A stretch of DNA of 64,000 nt from Pogostemon cablin (GCA_023678885.1 CM042975.1:27693405-27757404), one strand, 5' to 3'. Positions 34,939 to 47,352 are shown, counted from the stretch's first letter. Notes: generated from the sequence alone by a model not told the origin. Translations and numbers: made by a program.

Positions 34939-35159
34939 GTTGGTTTCGTGGTGAGATGTGAGACATTGGTTAGGGTTATTGTGATTATATGAATATGTGA
35001 ATGATCTAGATGTAATCACAATTTTTTTACTTCTCGTGTTTCAATTATCAATATCAGAGCATGAGATTAGGGTTGCATATGTGTTGATTAATCCTATGTG
35101 CTTGGTCAATTATTATGAGCGTGTGATCATTGTTAATTGCACACCCTGTTCCACACCAA

Positions 35160-37440
35160 CACACGGCTGTTCCCGACGGGAGAAAAAAAATGGCTGATCA
35201 CAGCCTGCTGGTCGACGATGGAGAATCTCGGAGTCAGACATTGGCACGATCTGATGATTGACGATGGACAGAAGTCTGATGCCGGCCATACTTCATTGTG
35301 AAAGTCATCTTGCCAAGTCGACTGGTGCCTGTTAGTGAGACTGGATGCTGATTGTCGACCGAGATGGGGCTGGTGGCGTGGTGTGTAAGGCTCTATGGAT
35401 GATGGCAGTTGTCTGCCACTGACCAGTGCTGTTCAGGCAATTGGAAAAGAATCTGGGCGGAGGGCAAGATGTCGTATCTATACATTGGCATTCTGGTCAT
35501 GCCAGGATGTTGTCCGATCGGGTCCTTCAGAGATTCGAAGCGTGTACGACGGATCTGACTGCGTTCTGGTCGTGTCTGAAAGCAGGGATGGGCGATGTTG
35601 TTCAACGGAGGCATTTCTGCCCTACTGCTGACGCGGATCCAGGCGAGTCCCACCCGATTACGGTCGGATCGGTGCAGATCGGCGACAGCACTCTTGTGGA
35701 CGGCGACGGAGCTTGCTTCTGGATTGTCGTCGCTCGGCTGCAAGGCGGCGTATCTACAGCGGGTTCCAGCAGGTCAGCGGTGGATTCCAACTCGTTTCCA
35801 TCGCGTTTCTTTCACTTCCTGTTCCTGATCTGTTCAATCGACGTGGATGAGAGCAGTAGGCACAACTCCGGTGGGCTGATGGAACCACCACCGTGTGTAG
35901 CCGGCACCGAGTCGTACGGTTATGATTGGAGTCATGTACGGCAGGTGGCTGGCAGCGGGCGATAGCTGGGCGCGATCGCCGAAAACATAGCCAGAAAGCT
36001 AACCACTCGATTCCGGTGGATGTGGGCGCGGCCGCTGGTGCCTAAGTCTAGAGGTGTGTGTGTGTGGCGGCTGGAATAGGGCAGCAGTTTGTAATGTTGG
36101 GCCTTTTAATTATTTATGGACTGTTGGCCCAATTTTTCTTGGGGGGTGCCTGATGGGCTCAATTTAATTGGTTTTGGGCTCCCTGCTAGGCTCAATTTTA
36201 ATTTGGTTATGGGCTGTTGGGCCCATATTTAATTAAAATGCTAATGGGCTGTGGATTTATAGTGGGCTGCTCTTAATTTTAATTTGGTTTTGGGCTGTTG
36301 GGCCCAATTTTGATTAAACTGGTAATGGGCTGCTGGGCTATATTAATAGCTAGTTTTTAATTAATTGTGGGTATTATGTTGGGCCTGGTTTTATAAATGG
36401 GCTGGATTTATAATGCATTTTAATGGCAGGCTAAATGGGCTTTATTAATTTATTAATGGGCTGCTCATTTTTATGCTATTGATGCTTGGTTCCTTGGGCC
36501 CATTTATTTGATCCAACATTTTATGCAATTAATTTTGTTATATAACTGATTAATTGATTTAATTGTCAATTATTGTTATATATATGTTAGGCATGATCTA
36601 TGTGATTTATTTATTTAAATTGCTGTTAATAGAAACATGCTAAAATGTATATTTTATTTATGAAATATTATATGCATGTTAAAAACCTTCGGTGTTAAAT
36701 AACTAAGTGAGAGAGGGGATTGGTAAATAAATTCTCGCGGCCTCCATTATTTGTTTGTTAGCAATGTGAATAGACTTGCGCGTCGGCATTAGAGCCTTCC
36801 TCCCCATCGGATGAGTTTATTCATGGATTGCTGGAACAGACTTCATTAAATAATTACGTTTGTAATGTGATGCATATGAACTTGCGCGTTGGCTTAGACC
36901 TTCCTCCCTATCGGATGAGTTTATATGCGGTTCACTGGTACAAACTTGTAATTGATGACTGTAGGAAGTTATCAGAGCGCATGTGTACTTCTCTATCTGT
37001 AAGGCACATAAGCTTGGGCCGCGGACTTGGGGTCAAATAATGGTGTACACTTAGATGTAAATAATAAGTATCCTCCCCATCGGAGTCACTGCTTTTATTT
37101 GCATGGCTAAAGAGGAACCGACTATTAATTATTTTGTCATAAAGTTAGGTTGACAAATGAAATTAATGGGTAAAACCTTCTCTTGTAAATGTTCGGGTTT
37201 GTAAACGTCCACACTATCGTGGCTTGCAGACTCACGGTGCTTGAGATGTCGGTGAATTTTATTTTATATTATTTTGAGGGAATCAATATAAAAGAATAAA
37301 ATTCGAAGATTTGATCGGAATATTTATTTGTGATTCTCTGAATTTCGAATGGTGTTATTTCACTAATTGTTAACTAAAAGACATTATATTTACTTGTCCA
37401 AATTAGATGATTAGAAAAGAATCTTGGTTTTGAAAATTAC
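35160..37440 (+). other. Long non-coding leader of the Copia element
   Basis: About 2.3 kb between PBS and the gag-pol remnant. 35160-36060 is GC-rich relative to the window and opens ORFs on both strands (the longest is 35426-35965) with no recognisable domain; I treat them as chance. 36090-36500 repeats GGGCTGTTGGGCCCAATTTT-like units. Near 36775 and 36880 the block TTGCGCGT...CCTCCC-ATCGGATGAGTT repeats. Confidence 0.6.
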
Positions 37441-37499
37441 TGCTTAAGAAAATAAAAATGTGTTCTTACAAAGGACGTCTCATGATGCCTATTAAAGTC

Positions 37500-38830
37500 T
37501 CTAGTGAAGAGATGAGAGGTTCATAGAAATATGATGGTCTCATATAACTCTTCGGATACTTGAGTAAATTAAAAGGTAGAAGATCATGGTTGAATTGATG
37601 AATGAATTGGAAATACATGGAATAAAAGTTGAGGGAAAACCTAAGTCAATCTATTTTCCATAATTGCCTAGATGTTTTGAGTAAGTTCCACCTGAATTAC
37701 AAGAGGATGTATATGGTGAGAAACTTCTGACAAAACATGTGGTAAAGGAAAGCCATTTTCATCATAAAGTGAATAAACTTAATATCTTATTCACTAGTTG
37801 TTTAAATATGATTAGTGATGACATCTACTGACACGAAGTGTGTAGATACTGGAATCACTAAATGTTTATCACTTAGTAAGGATAAGATTGTTATGACATG
37901 GGTAAAACTACAAAGGTAGTGGCTGTTGCAGTGGGAGTTGTTTATTTATCTCATGATAAGAATAAATGATTGATTATGAGAAATTATCTTTACGTACGTT
38001 TCATAGAAAGAATTTGATTTCGGTTTCTATGCATTAACGGATGGATACTTCATTTCATTTAAATGACATGGTCATAGTAATGAGGAATGAGGCTATAATC
38101 CGTTAAAGTATGTTGGTGGATAATATGTAAACTCTTGAATCATGTACATCCCACAGATGCAATAAATAGTAATTAAATAATGCATCTTCTAATATAAGTA
38201 AGAGGCAGAAACCTTCGGTGATGAACTAAACATACATTTGGCGTCTAAGACTAGTTCATTTTACTTGAGTAGGATTCAAAAGTTGATAGCCGATGGACCA
38301 TAAGGTTTATCTGAAGTGGAAACTATCAAACTTGCGAGTCTTGCTTGGAAGTAAAAATGATTAACTGCCTTTTCAAGGTTGTGGGGTTTAGAGCCAAAGA
38401 TATATATGTTGGAAATTAGTTCATTCTGATTCAAGCGAATCTAACATTATCTAGGCGAGAGGTGGTTATGAATATTCGAAGATTATTCTGGAAACCAATA
38501 TATTTATTTGATGCACTGCATGTCTAAGTTCTTGGATTAATTCAAGAATTGTAAGGCTGGTACAGTGAAGCGTCATGGAAAATATATTAAAGTCATTACG
38601 ATTCAATCATGATGGCGAATACCTCTTGGGATAGTTAGGAGCTATTGATCAGAAGTTGAGATTAAATCTCAAGTTGACTACACCGGGTATGCCCCAAACT
38701 GAATGGTGTGGTGGATAGAAGGAATAAGGCTCTTATGGTTATGATTAGATAGATGATGAATTATTTAGAATAATTAAAATTCATTTTATGGATATGCCCT
38801 AGAAACAGTGATTCGTAAAACATTTGTCTG
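37500..38830 (+). pseudogene. Copia gag/protease/integrase remnant
   Basis: Nothing clear for gag (about 37500-37850). Protease-region words appear at about 37895-38040 (MGKTTKVVAVAVGVVYLS, then NYLYV and a broken LISV-type stretch). GAG-pre-integrase follows at about 38220-38470 (ending LVHSDS.., ARGGYEYS). The integrase core is at about 38570-38800, where the copia PGTPQ-NGV-ERRN region survives as PGMPQT plus a frame change. Several TAG/TGA/TAA stops interrupt each part. Confidence 0.7.
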
Positions 38831-39149
38831 TTTGTGGGACATCCTGGAAAAATGAAGGTTGATTTATTTAGTCCAAAAGATCGAAGGGTGACTGTTAATA
38901 CAAACACCAGATTTTTGGAAAAGGACTATGTAATAAATCACAAGCCCATGTATAAGTTGTTCTAAAGGTAGTGAGAGGAAAACACGAAGTAAAAGTACCA
39001 AGTGTACAAGAGGATATACCACAAGGTAAACTGCAATGCGTGTCACATCTGATACACAATTACATGTAGTGCCTTGTCGTAGTGGGAGGGTTGTTTGACA
39101 ACCCACAAAATATATGTTTTGGGAGAGTCGTAAGACTTGATCCCTAGTA

Positions 39150-40690
39150 AACATGGTATTGTCCCACGGATACGACGCAGCACTACAAGATGAAAATACA
39201 GAATCTTAGTAAGTTGCAATGAGTGTTGAAATAGAATCTACGGATTCTAAATTCAGTCTGGGAACTTGAAAGACCACTAAGTAGTGTAAAAGCCATTGGA
39301 AGTAGTCATAGGAAATAAAAGAGGATCATACGGAAAGGTGAAAACCTTGGAAGCAAAGCTTATTGCGAAAAAGTGTATTCAGAAAGAAATGGTTCGATTA
39401 TGAGGGAACATATTCGCTAGTAGCTATGCTTAAGTTGATCTGGATTCTTTTATTCATTGCTGCTCATATTGAAATATGAGGAACAACAAATAGATGTCAA
39501 GACAGATTTCCTGATTGGAAGTCTTGAGGAAAGCATCTATGTGAAGCAACCAGAGTGATTCATTGCAAAGTACCAATGACATTTTGATAGTAAGCTTAAA
39601 AGTGTCCAGCAATGGACTAAAGCAAGCTTTGAGATCGTGAAGCATCTGTTTTGATTAGGTAATCCAGTGGCATGGATTTAAATCAATGAGCGGATGAGTC
39701 TTGTGTGTTGTAAAGAGTGACGGAAACGTGGTGGTGTTTCTTATACTATACATAGATAGTATCTTGCTCATTGGAGACAATGAAAGAGTATTATCGGGCA
39801 TATGGGTACGGTTAATAAAGCGGTAGAGATGAAGGACTTAAGAAAGGCAAAATATATCCTTTTGATCACGGTAATACGGATCACAAGAAAGGATGTTATG
39901 CTTATCTTAAGTTTCATAAAATGATACAGTCCATACTCATTTAGCATGTCAATTTATCTAAGTGTATGTGTCTTTGAGACACAAAAGGAAGATAAAGAAG
40001 ATGAAAGCGGTTCCTTATACTTCGGCGAATAAGGAAGCTTAATCTAAGGAATGTTATGAACGAAGTTGGATATTTGTTTTGCTGGATGCATGAACAGTGG
40101 GTATCAACGTAACCCGGAACAAGAATGATGAACTGTAGTAAGACATATATGAAGTGCCTGAGAAGGACTGGAAATCATATGTAGACTTACTGAGCAGATT
40201 CACTGCTTCTTGTGGATTACGTAGATTCAGATTTTTTAGTCATATTGGACGGTAGGAAATTCTCCTCAAAGGTTATGTGTTTAATTTTAGGAAGTAGAGT
40301 CATAATGTGGAGGAGTGTTATATAGAAATATATTTCAGACTCCGAACTCCATCATGGAATGATGATAAATTGGAGCCTATGAGGCAGCCAAAGTATCTAT
40401 ATGACTCTAGAAACTTCAAGATGGACTTCGAAGTGTTTCTAAGTTTGCCCAAGGATATCACAATTTATATTGATGATATTGGTGCAGTTGCAAACTTGAA
40501 GAAATCACAAGTCCATAAGGCAATTAAACACATGGAGCGCGAGTACCACCTGTTACGAGAAATCGTATGATGAGGGGAAGGTTGTTGTCGCCTAGATTAC
40601 ATTAGATGATGACCTAGTAAATCCATTTACAAGGACCTTAAGGCGAGAGCTTTTATTGGTCGTGTAGTGGGAGTAGGAATCAGATGTATG
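39150..40690 (+). pseudogene. Copia reverse transcriptase / RNase H remnant
   Basis: Recognisable pieces in order: ESTDS (near 39233), DVKTDFLIGSLEESIYVKQP (39496 on; copia DVKTAFLNG), then VVVFLILYIDSILLIGDNE (about 39727-39785). In the last, the catalytic YVDD has become YIDS. RNase H words follow: DYVDSDF near 40214, then IGAVANLKKSQVHKAIKHME with REYHLLREIV (to 40566), and a C-terminal IRCMAE near 40680. Stops and frame changes separate them. Loss of the second Asp makes the RT inactive regardless of the frame breaks. Confidence 0.8.
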
Positions 40691-40722
40691 GCAGAAGACA
40701 TGACAGCATAGTCTTTTAGTAT

Positions 40723-40733
40723 AAGTGGGAGAT
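40723..40733 (+). promoter_or_regulatory. Polypurine tract of the Copia element
   Basis: AAGTGGGAGAT immediately before the 3' LTR. Confidence 0.85.
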
Positions 40734-41933
40734 TGTTAGATTGTATATTAAAAGTCTAGCTTTAGTATGAACAATGTTATAACAATATTTGAAATGAGAA
40801 TCATATGATCAAATGATTGCATCTTATAATTTATTTTATATGCATGATGCAATAGTCCACTTACTTTATACTATAGATAATATGTTGTGCGACAACACGC
40901 AGAAGATCATATTATCGGTTTCCTTATAAAGTATAAACAGATACTCACAACTGAGATAGACGGGGACTCTCTATCGGTATGGTTGTAATGTGATTTGGTA
41001 TTAGCTTGTCTTGGCTATAGAATCACATTAGTGCACTTGTGTGTATTGAGCAGGATCGCTTGAGATCGTTCGACTTATACTAACTTATAGAAGAACTTGA
41101 TCTCTGTTATTATGGAAGTTCGTGCTCTTAATCCCTATACAATAACCTCGACACATAGGACAATATGTATTTCTTTGATTCATCAATGGGTGAGATTTAT
41201 AAGTATTAAATCAATAAACTCGGTGAGTTGGGAAATAGTGCTGTATCTATGGTGTGTTGTTGATTGTAGAAGGAATCCATGTCCGTCATAGGTTGATGAT
41301 GTCCCCTTGAGGAGCTCATAAGGTTTATCATGTAAATCTTGCAAGTGGATTAATTTCCGGCATGATAATAAGATTGAGTGGTACTACTCTCAGATGATAT
41401 ATTAATTAATTTGAGTTGTCAGTAACTTAATTAATTAATGGACATTGTATATCTTAAACATGGGGAGACTATCGGGCTCATAATAAGAAGGAGCCCAGAA
41501 TATAATTTGGGATTGGATGGGCAGTGCAATAATAATATTTTAGTAGACTATATTATTATTATTGGATTTAATTAAAAGTTTTGGGCTAAACTTGGTTAAT
41601 TAAATTCAATTGAGGCCCAGTCCAATTTCTCCTCCTGGTCCCTGCTGTAGCCCAGTTATATAAGTCATCTCAGCTCATGTTAACCCTAAGTCAGTGCCTC
41701 ATTTGACAGTTAGAAAGAACAGGAGCAGATTGAGAGAATCCTGCGGATTGTTGCCCACACAACAGCAGGATTCAACTTGGGACATACAACAGAAGATTGA
41801 GAGGTGGTTTACTACTGTTCATCCTCTACATCAACCCAAAAGTACGGTAAACAATTCTAATTGCTTTCGCTGTGATTGTTTGCCTGAAGTCCTAAACGGA
41901 TCACGGTTGATCCACACGATCCAATTGCCAACA
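40734..41933 (+). repeat. 3' LTR of the Copia element
   Basis: 1,200 bp, TGTTAGATTG to ATTGCCAACA, followed by TSD GGAGG. Confidence 0.92.
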
Positions 41934-42755
41934 GGAGGGAGTACTTAATAATGATGTTTTACCAAGTAATTAATATTCTAAATTGATTGTCTAATACTCT
42001 TAGGTATTATAGGCCAATCTCCTAAGACTATCACAGGAAACAACAACTATTATGCAGAAATTAAGAATCCTATTAACTATCAATCAGTGATATCGTCAAG
42101 AATAATTAAAGGAATCAAAACCTAAAAATACAATAATATGAAGTCTAAAAATATCCTCTTCAATAAGGAAATAAACAATCTGCAGAATAATAAAATCCAA
42201 GTCGAGGGCAATCAAATCACATAGTCAAAATTGTCTAAAGCCCTAACATTACCACAAAGAAACTTAGCCTATGTATTTACGGGGGAAAATCACAAAGATA
42301 TAATTAACCCTAATCATTGTGCTAAAATAACAAAAATAAATAATTAAAAATAAAAACCCTTTTGGAGGACTCCGCCTCTTTAACCTTTATCTCCGTCGGG
42401 ATCTCTGTCTCCGGCGGTAGATGATGGAAGGTGGTGAATGATGAAGGAATTAGGATAAGATGAAGATGAGGTAGGTGTATCAGACGTGTGTTGGTGCAGC
42501 TATGAAGGAACTGTTCGCCGCCCGTTTTAAACTAATGTGGACGAGCATTCGATGAAAGTAGTGGGCTAGGAATAACTGGGCTCAGAATAAATAAACCAAA
42601 AACACGTAGCCCACTATCCGACTTTGAATAAGCCCAACAATGAGCTACCTTGCAGCAATTTACCTCCTAGTATAAATTTTATATTTGATTATTAAGTCAT
42701 GGGCCCACCACTATATAATCTACATATTCTTAGTGGCAATTCACAATCATTCCAA

Positions 42756-42889
42756 GGGTAATTCTTGGGTGACCCGTTGTCACCCATGACCCTCTCACAT
42801 GAGGGGGTGGGGGTCACCCCTGACATGTGGGCCCCCACCCCCTCATGTGAGAGGGTCATGGGTGACCACGGGTCACTCAAATGATCATC
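42756..42889. mobile_element. Foldback MITE with 45-bp arms
   Basis: Arms 42769-42813 and 42832-42876 are inverted copies with one mismatch (GTGACCCGT-GTCACCCATG, CCTCTCACATGAGG, GTGGGGG), with an 18-nt loop. It is flanked by a perfect 9-bp duplication TCATTCCAA (42747-42755, 42890-42898). A shorter relative of the arm sits at 56568-56593. Confidence 0.85.
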
Positions 42890-43575
42890 TCATTCCAATG
42901 CAAATTTACACCCATTTAGCAATCACGTGGCTTCAAGTTGGGTGATGGGGTCCACATATCAAATAAATTGTAGCTAACAATTTATCAACACATAGGCATT
43001 AACTTGATTCACTCAATTTAGGCCCTCCAATTCCTATTTAATTTCCAATTATTTGCAACCCATTGACGTGGCAATAGCATGGAAGTTCAAAAATCACATA
43101 TTCAATTACGCAATCTCACTATTTTGATCATAACTTCTTCATTTGAATTTCGATTGAGGTGATTCTTACGCTCACGCGATTCTCTTTTCCGTGGCTTTTC
43201 AATCATGTCTCACACGACCAGTTTTGACTTCCACAATAACACAGAAAAGTTATGGAAAGTTATCATTTGTTTTCTTGCATGTTTCACAAATTCACACTTC
43301 ATTCCAACTTTTCACTTTTGAACTTTTTTCCTATCAAAACACAACAAAATACCTTTCATACACCTTTTAGTCAATAATAATTAGAAATAATAATATTTGT
43401 GCAAATAATAGCAAATAAACACTCAAAAAGGTATCAAATTGGACAAAAAAAATACATGAATTTCCACTCTCATCAATAATCTTAGGGAGTAGTGTGGTGA
43501 TAAGAAAAAGAAAGTGGAATTCACAAACAATGATGAATCAATGGTGGTTGCTAGAGAGCAACCCCTCCGGTCCCA

Positions 43576-44572
43576 ATGAGTTGCATCGGGTGGAACTGCC
43601 GGGGGCTTGGGAACCCCAGGAAAGTTCCAGCATTAAAGAAAGAAATTCTTTCAAAAGATCCTAGTTTCGTTTTCTTGAGCGAAACAAAATTGTTGCAGTT
43701 TGAATTGGATGGATTTGCTAGAAAATTAGGTTTTGCGTGTTGTTTTGGAGTAGATTGTGTTCAGAATGATAATGGACGTAGAGGTGGATTTGCAATCTTG
43801 TGATGGGAAGACTGGAGTTTAGAGATAAAGTCTTTATTGAACAACCACATTGATGCTGTTGTTGGTGGTGAATTTCCTTGGAGAGTTACTGGAATTTATG
43901 GGCATTCAGAAAATGGTGCAAAGTGGAAAACATGGAGACTTCTACGTAATCTGGAAAATCAAATAGCCCTTCTGTGGCTATGTCTTGGAGATTTTAATGA
44001 AATATTGTTTGACAAAGAAAAGAAAGGTGGTAATCCCCGAAATGAAACCTATATGAGAGAGTTCAGAGATTGCCTAGATGTTTGCGGGCTACATGATTTG
44101 TACTTCAAAGACTATACTTTTACATGATCGTATAAGAAGGTTGGAGTAGCAAACGTTCATGAGAGACTAGATAAGGTAATTGCGAATGATCAGTGGATTG
44201 ACACCTTCCCAAGACATCGTGTCTTACATCTCGAGGTTTTTTTCTGATCACAATGCTATCTTAGTGGTTTTTTATTTTCATGAGATGAGATCTAAGGCCA
44301 GGAAAAAAATAAATCTGTTTAGATTTGAATCACACTGGCTTAGTGATGAAGAGTGTTATTCAGTCATAAATAATGCATGGAGGAAGGATTCTGTTGAGGA
44401 GATGACGGAACTAAAGAAAAAAATTGAAGCTTGCAGCTTAGCGATTAAGGAATGGAATGAGAAAAAATACAAGAACATTCCTAAACAGATTATGAAGTGC
44501 GACGAGATTTTGAGCAAATTGCAAAAAATGCCACAGACTGTTGATGTGACACAGCAGGTCAAAATGATGTAG
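43576..44572 (+). pseudogene. LINE ORF2, endonuclease part, broken
   Basis: Starts MSCIGWNCRGLGNPRKVPAL, the classic APE-type endonuclease opening (W-N-C-R-G). Continues with FVFLSETKL (catalytic Glu), VTGIYGH, LWLCLGDFNEILFDKEKKGG (GDFNE motif) and RLDKVIAND, then SDHNAILV (catalytic SDH). Two TGA stops stand where Trp is expected (after FAIL at 43801-43803, after YTFT at 44125-44127), and a frame change occurs near 44200. The enzyme would nick target DNA to prime reverse transcription. Confidence 0.9.
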
Positions 44573-45808
44573 AATAAGATGGGTGCATTGCTACGTAAGG
44601 AAGTACTTTTCTGGCTATACAGATCTAGAGTCAATTGGATGAGGGAGGGTGATATGAACACAAAATTCTTTCATAAGATTGCCAATGGTATAAGACAACG
44701 GAATACTATCCATCAAGTCACAGATGATATGGGCATAGTGTATAAGAACGATGATAAGATGGGTTTTCAAGGTATGTAGAAAGCTTTTGTGGAATACTTC
44801 TCTGGGATTTTCACTGCTAAGGAGGATCGAATTAAATATGGATGAGGTCTTGGGATCTGTGAAGCACACGATTACTGAAGAAATAGATGCAATATTGTCT
44901 CTTCCGTTTACGGAGGCTGAGGTGGTTAAAGCTCTCTCATAAATGCACCCTACAAAAGCTCCGGGACCCGACGGTATGTCTACTATCTTTTTTCAAAAGT
45001 TTTAGGACTTTGTTGGTAATGATGTTTTATCGTCTTCTCTAGCAGTTTTAAATGGGGGAAAAATCCTGCTCATATCAATCATGCTTTTATTGCTCTCATC
45101 CCAAAAATTTAAAAGCCCATGTATCCTTCTCATTATAGACTTATAAGCCTCTGCAATGTTGCTTTTAAGCTGATCACTAAAACAATTACAAACCGTCTCA
45201 AACAACATCTCCCTCACATAATTGATCCATGCCAGAGTGCTTTTGCCTCGGGTAGGTTGATTATGGACAATGCCCTTCTTGAATTTGAGATTTTCCACCA
45301 TATGAAAAATAATAAATCCTTTTCGAAGGGTTCTTTTGCTTTTAAACTAAATATGAGTAAAGCCTATGATAGAGTGGAATGGAACTTTCTTGAGGGCATG
45401 CTTCTGAAGACTGGCTTTAGAAGGAATTTGGTAGAGACTATTATGCGATGCGTTAGATCTGTGTCTTTCTCTGTGCTAATTAATGGCATCCCTACTAATA
45501 GATTTACCCCTACCCGTGGCCTCCGACAAGGAGACCTTTTATCTTCTTATTTATTTTTATTTTGTGCAGAGGCTCTTTCTGCCATTATCAGACGAGAAGT
45601 GGAAATGGGGGTCCTGCATGGGGTTAAAATATGTCATAGAGAGCCTGCAGTCTCACAACTGTTCTTTGCAGATGATACGTTGATCTTTGGAAGGGCCACA
45701 GAGGTTGAGTTAAGCAAGATTAAATATCTCTTGAAGTGTTATGAAGCTACATCAGGTCAGCAAATAAATTTGTATAAATCAGAGATTGCATTTAGTGGAG
45801 GTATATGA
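44573..45808 (+). pseudogene. LINE ORF2, reverse transcriptase part, broken
   Basis: After the SRVNWMREGDMNTKFFHKIA linker come PTKAPGPDGMS, PMYPSHYRLISLCNVAFKLI, QSAFASGRLIMDNALL, then motif A (AFKLNMSKAYDRVEW), RGLRQGDLLSSYLFL and motif C (FFADDTLIF). Motif A has Asn where the catalytic Asp belongs (LNMS instead of LDMS). Stops at 44570-44572, 44777-44779 and 44940-44942 and a frame change near 45110 break it. It would have been the polymerase for target-primed reverse transcription. Confidence 0.92.
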
Positions 45809-47352
45809 GAAGAAAAAAGTATTGAATCGACGAGGATCTTGGCAGTTAAAAAAGTTTCGTACCATGCTTCTAGGGATTCCTGCTATGGTAGGCAAGTCCA
45901 GGGTGGAGACTTTCAGAATGCTGGTCAATAGAGTTACAAAGAAGTTGAAGGAATGGAAAGCATGAACTTTGTCTCAGGTTGGAAAAATTACTCTAGTTAA
46001 ATCTGTTGTACAAGCCATCCCAACATATCTTATGTCCTGCTTCAAAATTCCCAAGAATATATTGTGTAAAATTGAAGAAGCGATTGCCAGATTCTTATGG
46101 GGACAAAAAGGTGAGGAAAAAAGAATTAACTAGTTGAGATGGAAGGTGTTATGCAAATCTAAGGGAGAAGGGGGTTTGGGTTTGAGGGATATGGAGAAAT
46201 TCAACCAAGCTCTTTTAGAAAAACAAGCTTGGAGATTGACACAAGATGACTAATCATTATTGGCGAAAAATTTGAAGGCCCGCTACTACCCAAGAGGAAG
46301 CTTTCGTACAGTTCAGGTGGGATATAGGTCGAGCTACACATGGCAAAGTATACTTCATGGAAGAAAGTTGCTAGAAGAGGGGCTTATGTGGGTTATCGGA
46401 GATGGGAAAGATATGACAATTCTTAATGAACCTTGGATTTTTTATGGTGGGAATCCATATGCGACATTGTAAATAGACGAGATAACTACAGATATGAAGG
46501 TCCATGATCTCCTATTGCCGGACGAGAGTGGATGGGATATTCCGAAACTACATGAATTATTTTCTAATATTGATGTAGACCGAATTGTCTCACTTCCAAT
46601 AGGAGGAGAAAGGGGTAGAGATTCGCTAGCGTGGAGGCATTCTAAAAATGAGATTTGTACAGTTCGATTAGCTTATGAAGAATGTCGAATGCTATTCATA
46701 GCCGAAGGAAGTAAAGAGATTGGAGGGGTGCAATAGAACAGGGCTTGGAATCTACACACAATCCCAAAGATTTTTTATTTTATTTGGCGCATTCTCCATG
46801 ACATTCTGCCTACCTCAATCAACCTTGCTTGCAGGTTTGTTGATGTTGACCCAGTATGTAAGAGATGTGGAAAGAAAATGGAAACTGCTGAGCATGCCTT
46901 GAGAGATTATGACTGTGTTAAAGAATAATGGGCTTCGTTAGTTTTTGCGCCTTTTTTAACTGTCGCTCCTATGCATGGATGGGTATTAACATTATTGAAA
47001 ACGTTAGATGAAGATGTGAGAGGTATGTTTGCTAATACCCTATGGTTTATCTGGTGGGGTCGTAATGATTTTATGTTTAAGGGAAAGGGGTTTTTCTTAT
47101 GCTGAAATCAGACAGAAAGTGGAGATGCATTGTTGTCAATTCCAGGAGGCAATAAAGTATCAGGTGTGTAGAAAAAAGGTTGAGAACGAGTCTATGAGAT
47201 GGAGTCCTCCATCTGAAAATAAGATGAAATTGAATGTTGATGCATCTGTAAGAAAAGGGCATGGTGCAACAATATCTGGTGTGATGAGAAACATATTATT
47301 TATTTATGTAGCATGGTATCATGCCATAGACTATGGAATTTTCTTTAGGTGA
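45809..47352 (+). pseudogene. LINE ORF2, C-terminal zf-RVT / RNase H part, broken
   Basis: Short frames carry MAKNLKARYYPRGSF, WQSILHGRKLLEEGLMWVIG, then IPKIFYFIWR-type words (frame-shifted near 46760) typical of the zf-RVT domain. At 47190-47290 ESMRWSPPSENKMKLNVDAS starts an RNase H domain that ends early. The 3' tail near 47391-47410 is TTTAATAAAGTAAAAA. Confidence 0.8.

Larger units (their letters stand above)
33726..41933 (+). mobile_element. Complete Ty1/copia element, coding region decayed
   Basis: 8,208 bp, with LTRs of 1,199 and 1,200 bp (TGTTAGA...CCAACA), TSD GGAGG (33721-33725, 41934-41938), an initiator-Met PBS and a polypurine tract. The gag-pol order (protease, integrase, RT, RNase H) is copia type, but every domain is cut by stops and frame changes. 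Confidence 0.92.
33489..41941. mobile_element. Stowaway MITE split by a Copia element
   Basis: Left part 33489-33725 (CTCCCTCCGTCCCCTTGAAA ... CAAGGGGACGGAGG), right part 41934-41941 (GGAGGGAG), outer TA duplication (33487-33488, 41942-41943). The solo LTR at 24.6 kb shows the uninterrupted site. A close relative is at 53012-53251. Confidence 0.8.
32957..43475 (-). mobile_element. Solo LTR (TGATGAGAG family) inserted in the LINE
   Basis: On the minus strand it runs TGATGAGAGTGGAAATTCATG ... AATAGTGATCA, bounded by a perfect 5-bp TSD (ATAAT on the plus strand, 32952-32956 and 43476-43480). There is no internal domain. Most of its length is a Stowaway (33489 on), a Copia element inside that, and a foldback MITE at 42756-42889. 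Without these the LTR is about 2.0 kb. It is the same family as 22655-25156, which lies in the opposite orientation. Confidence 0.85.

Noticed and set aside
34088..34954. ORFs repeated at 41097-41948
   Set aside because: They lie in the two Copia LTRs and repeat only because the LTRs do.
35426..35965. 179-codon plus-strand ORF in the Copia leader
   Set aside because: Overlaps other long frames on both strands in GC-rich sequence, has no recognisable domain and lies between PBS and gag. Treated as a by-product of composition.
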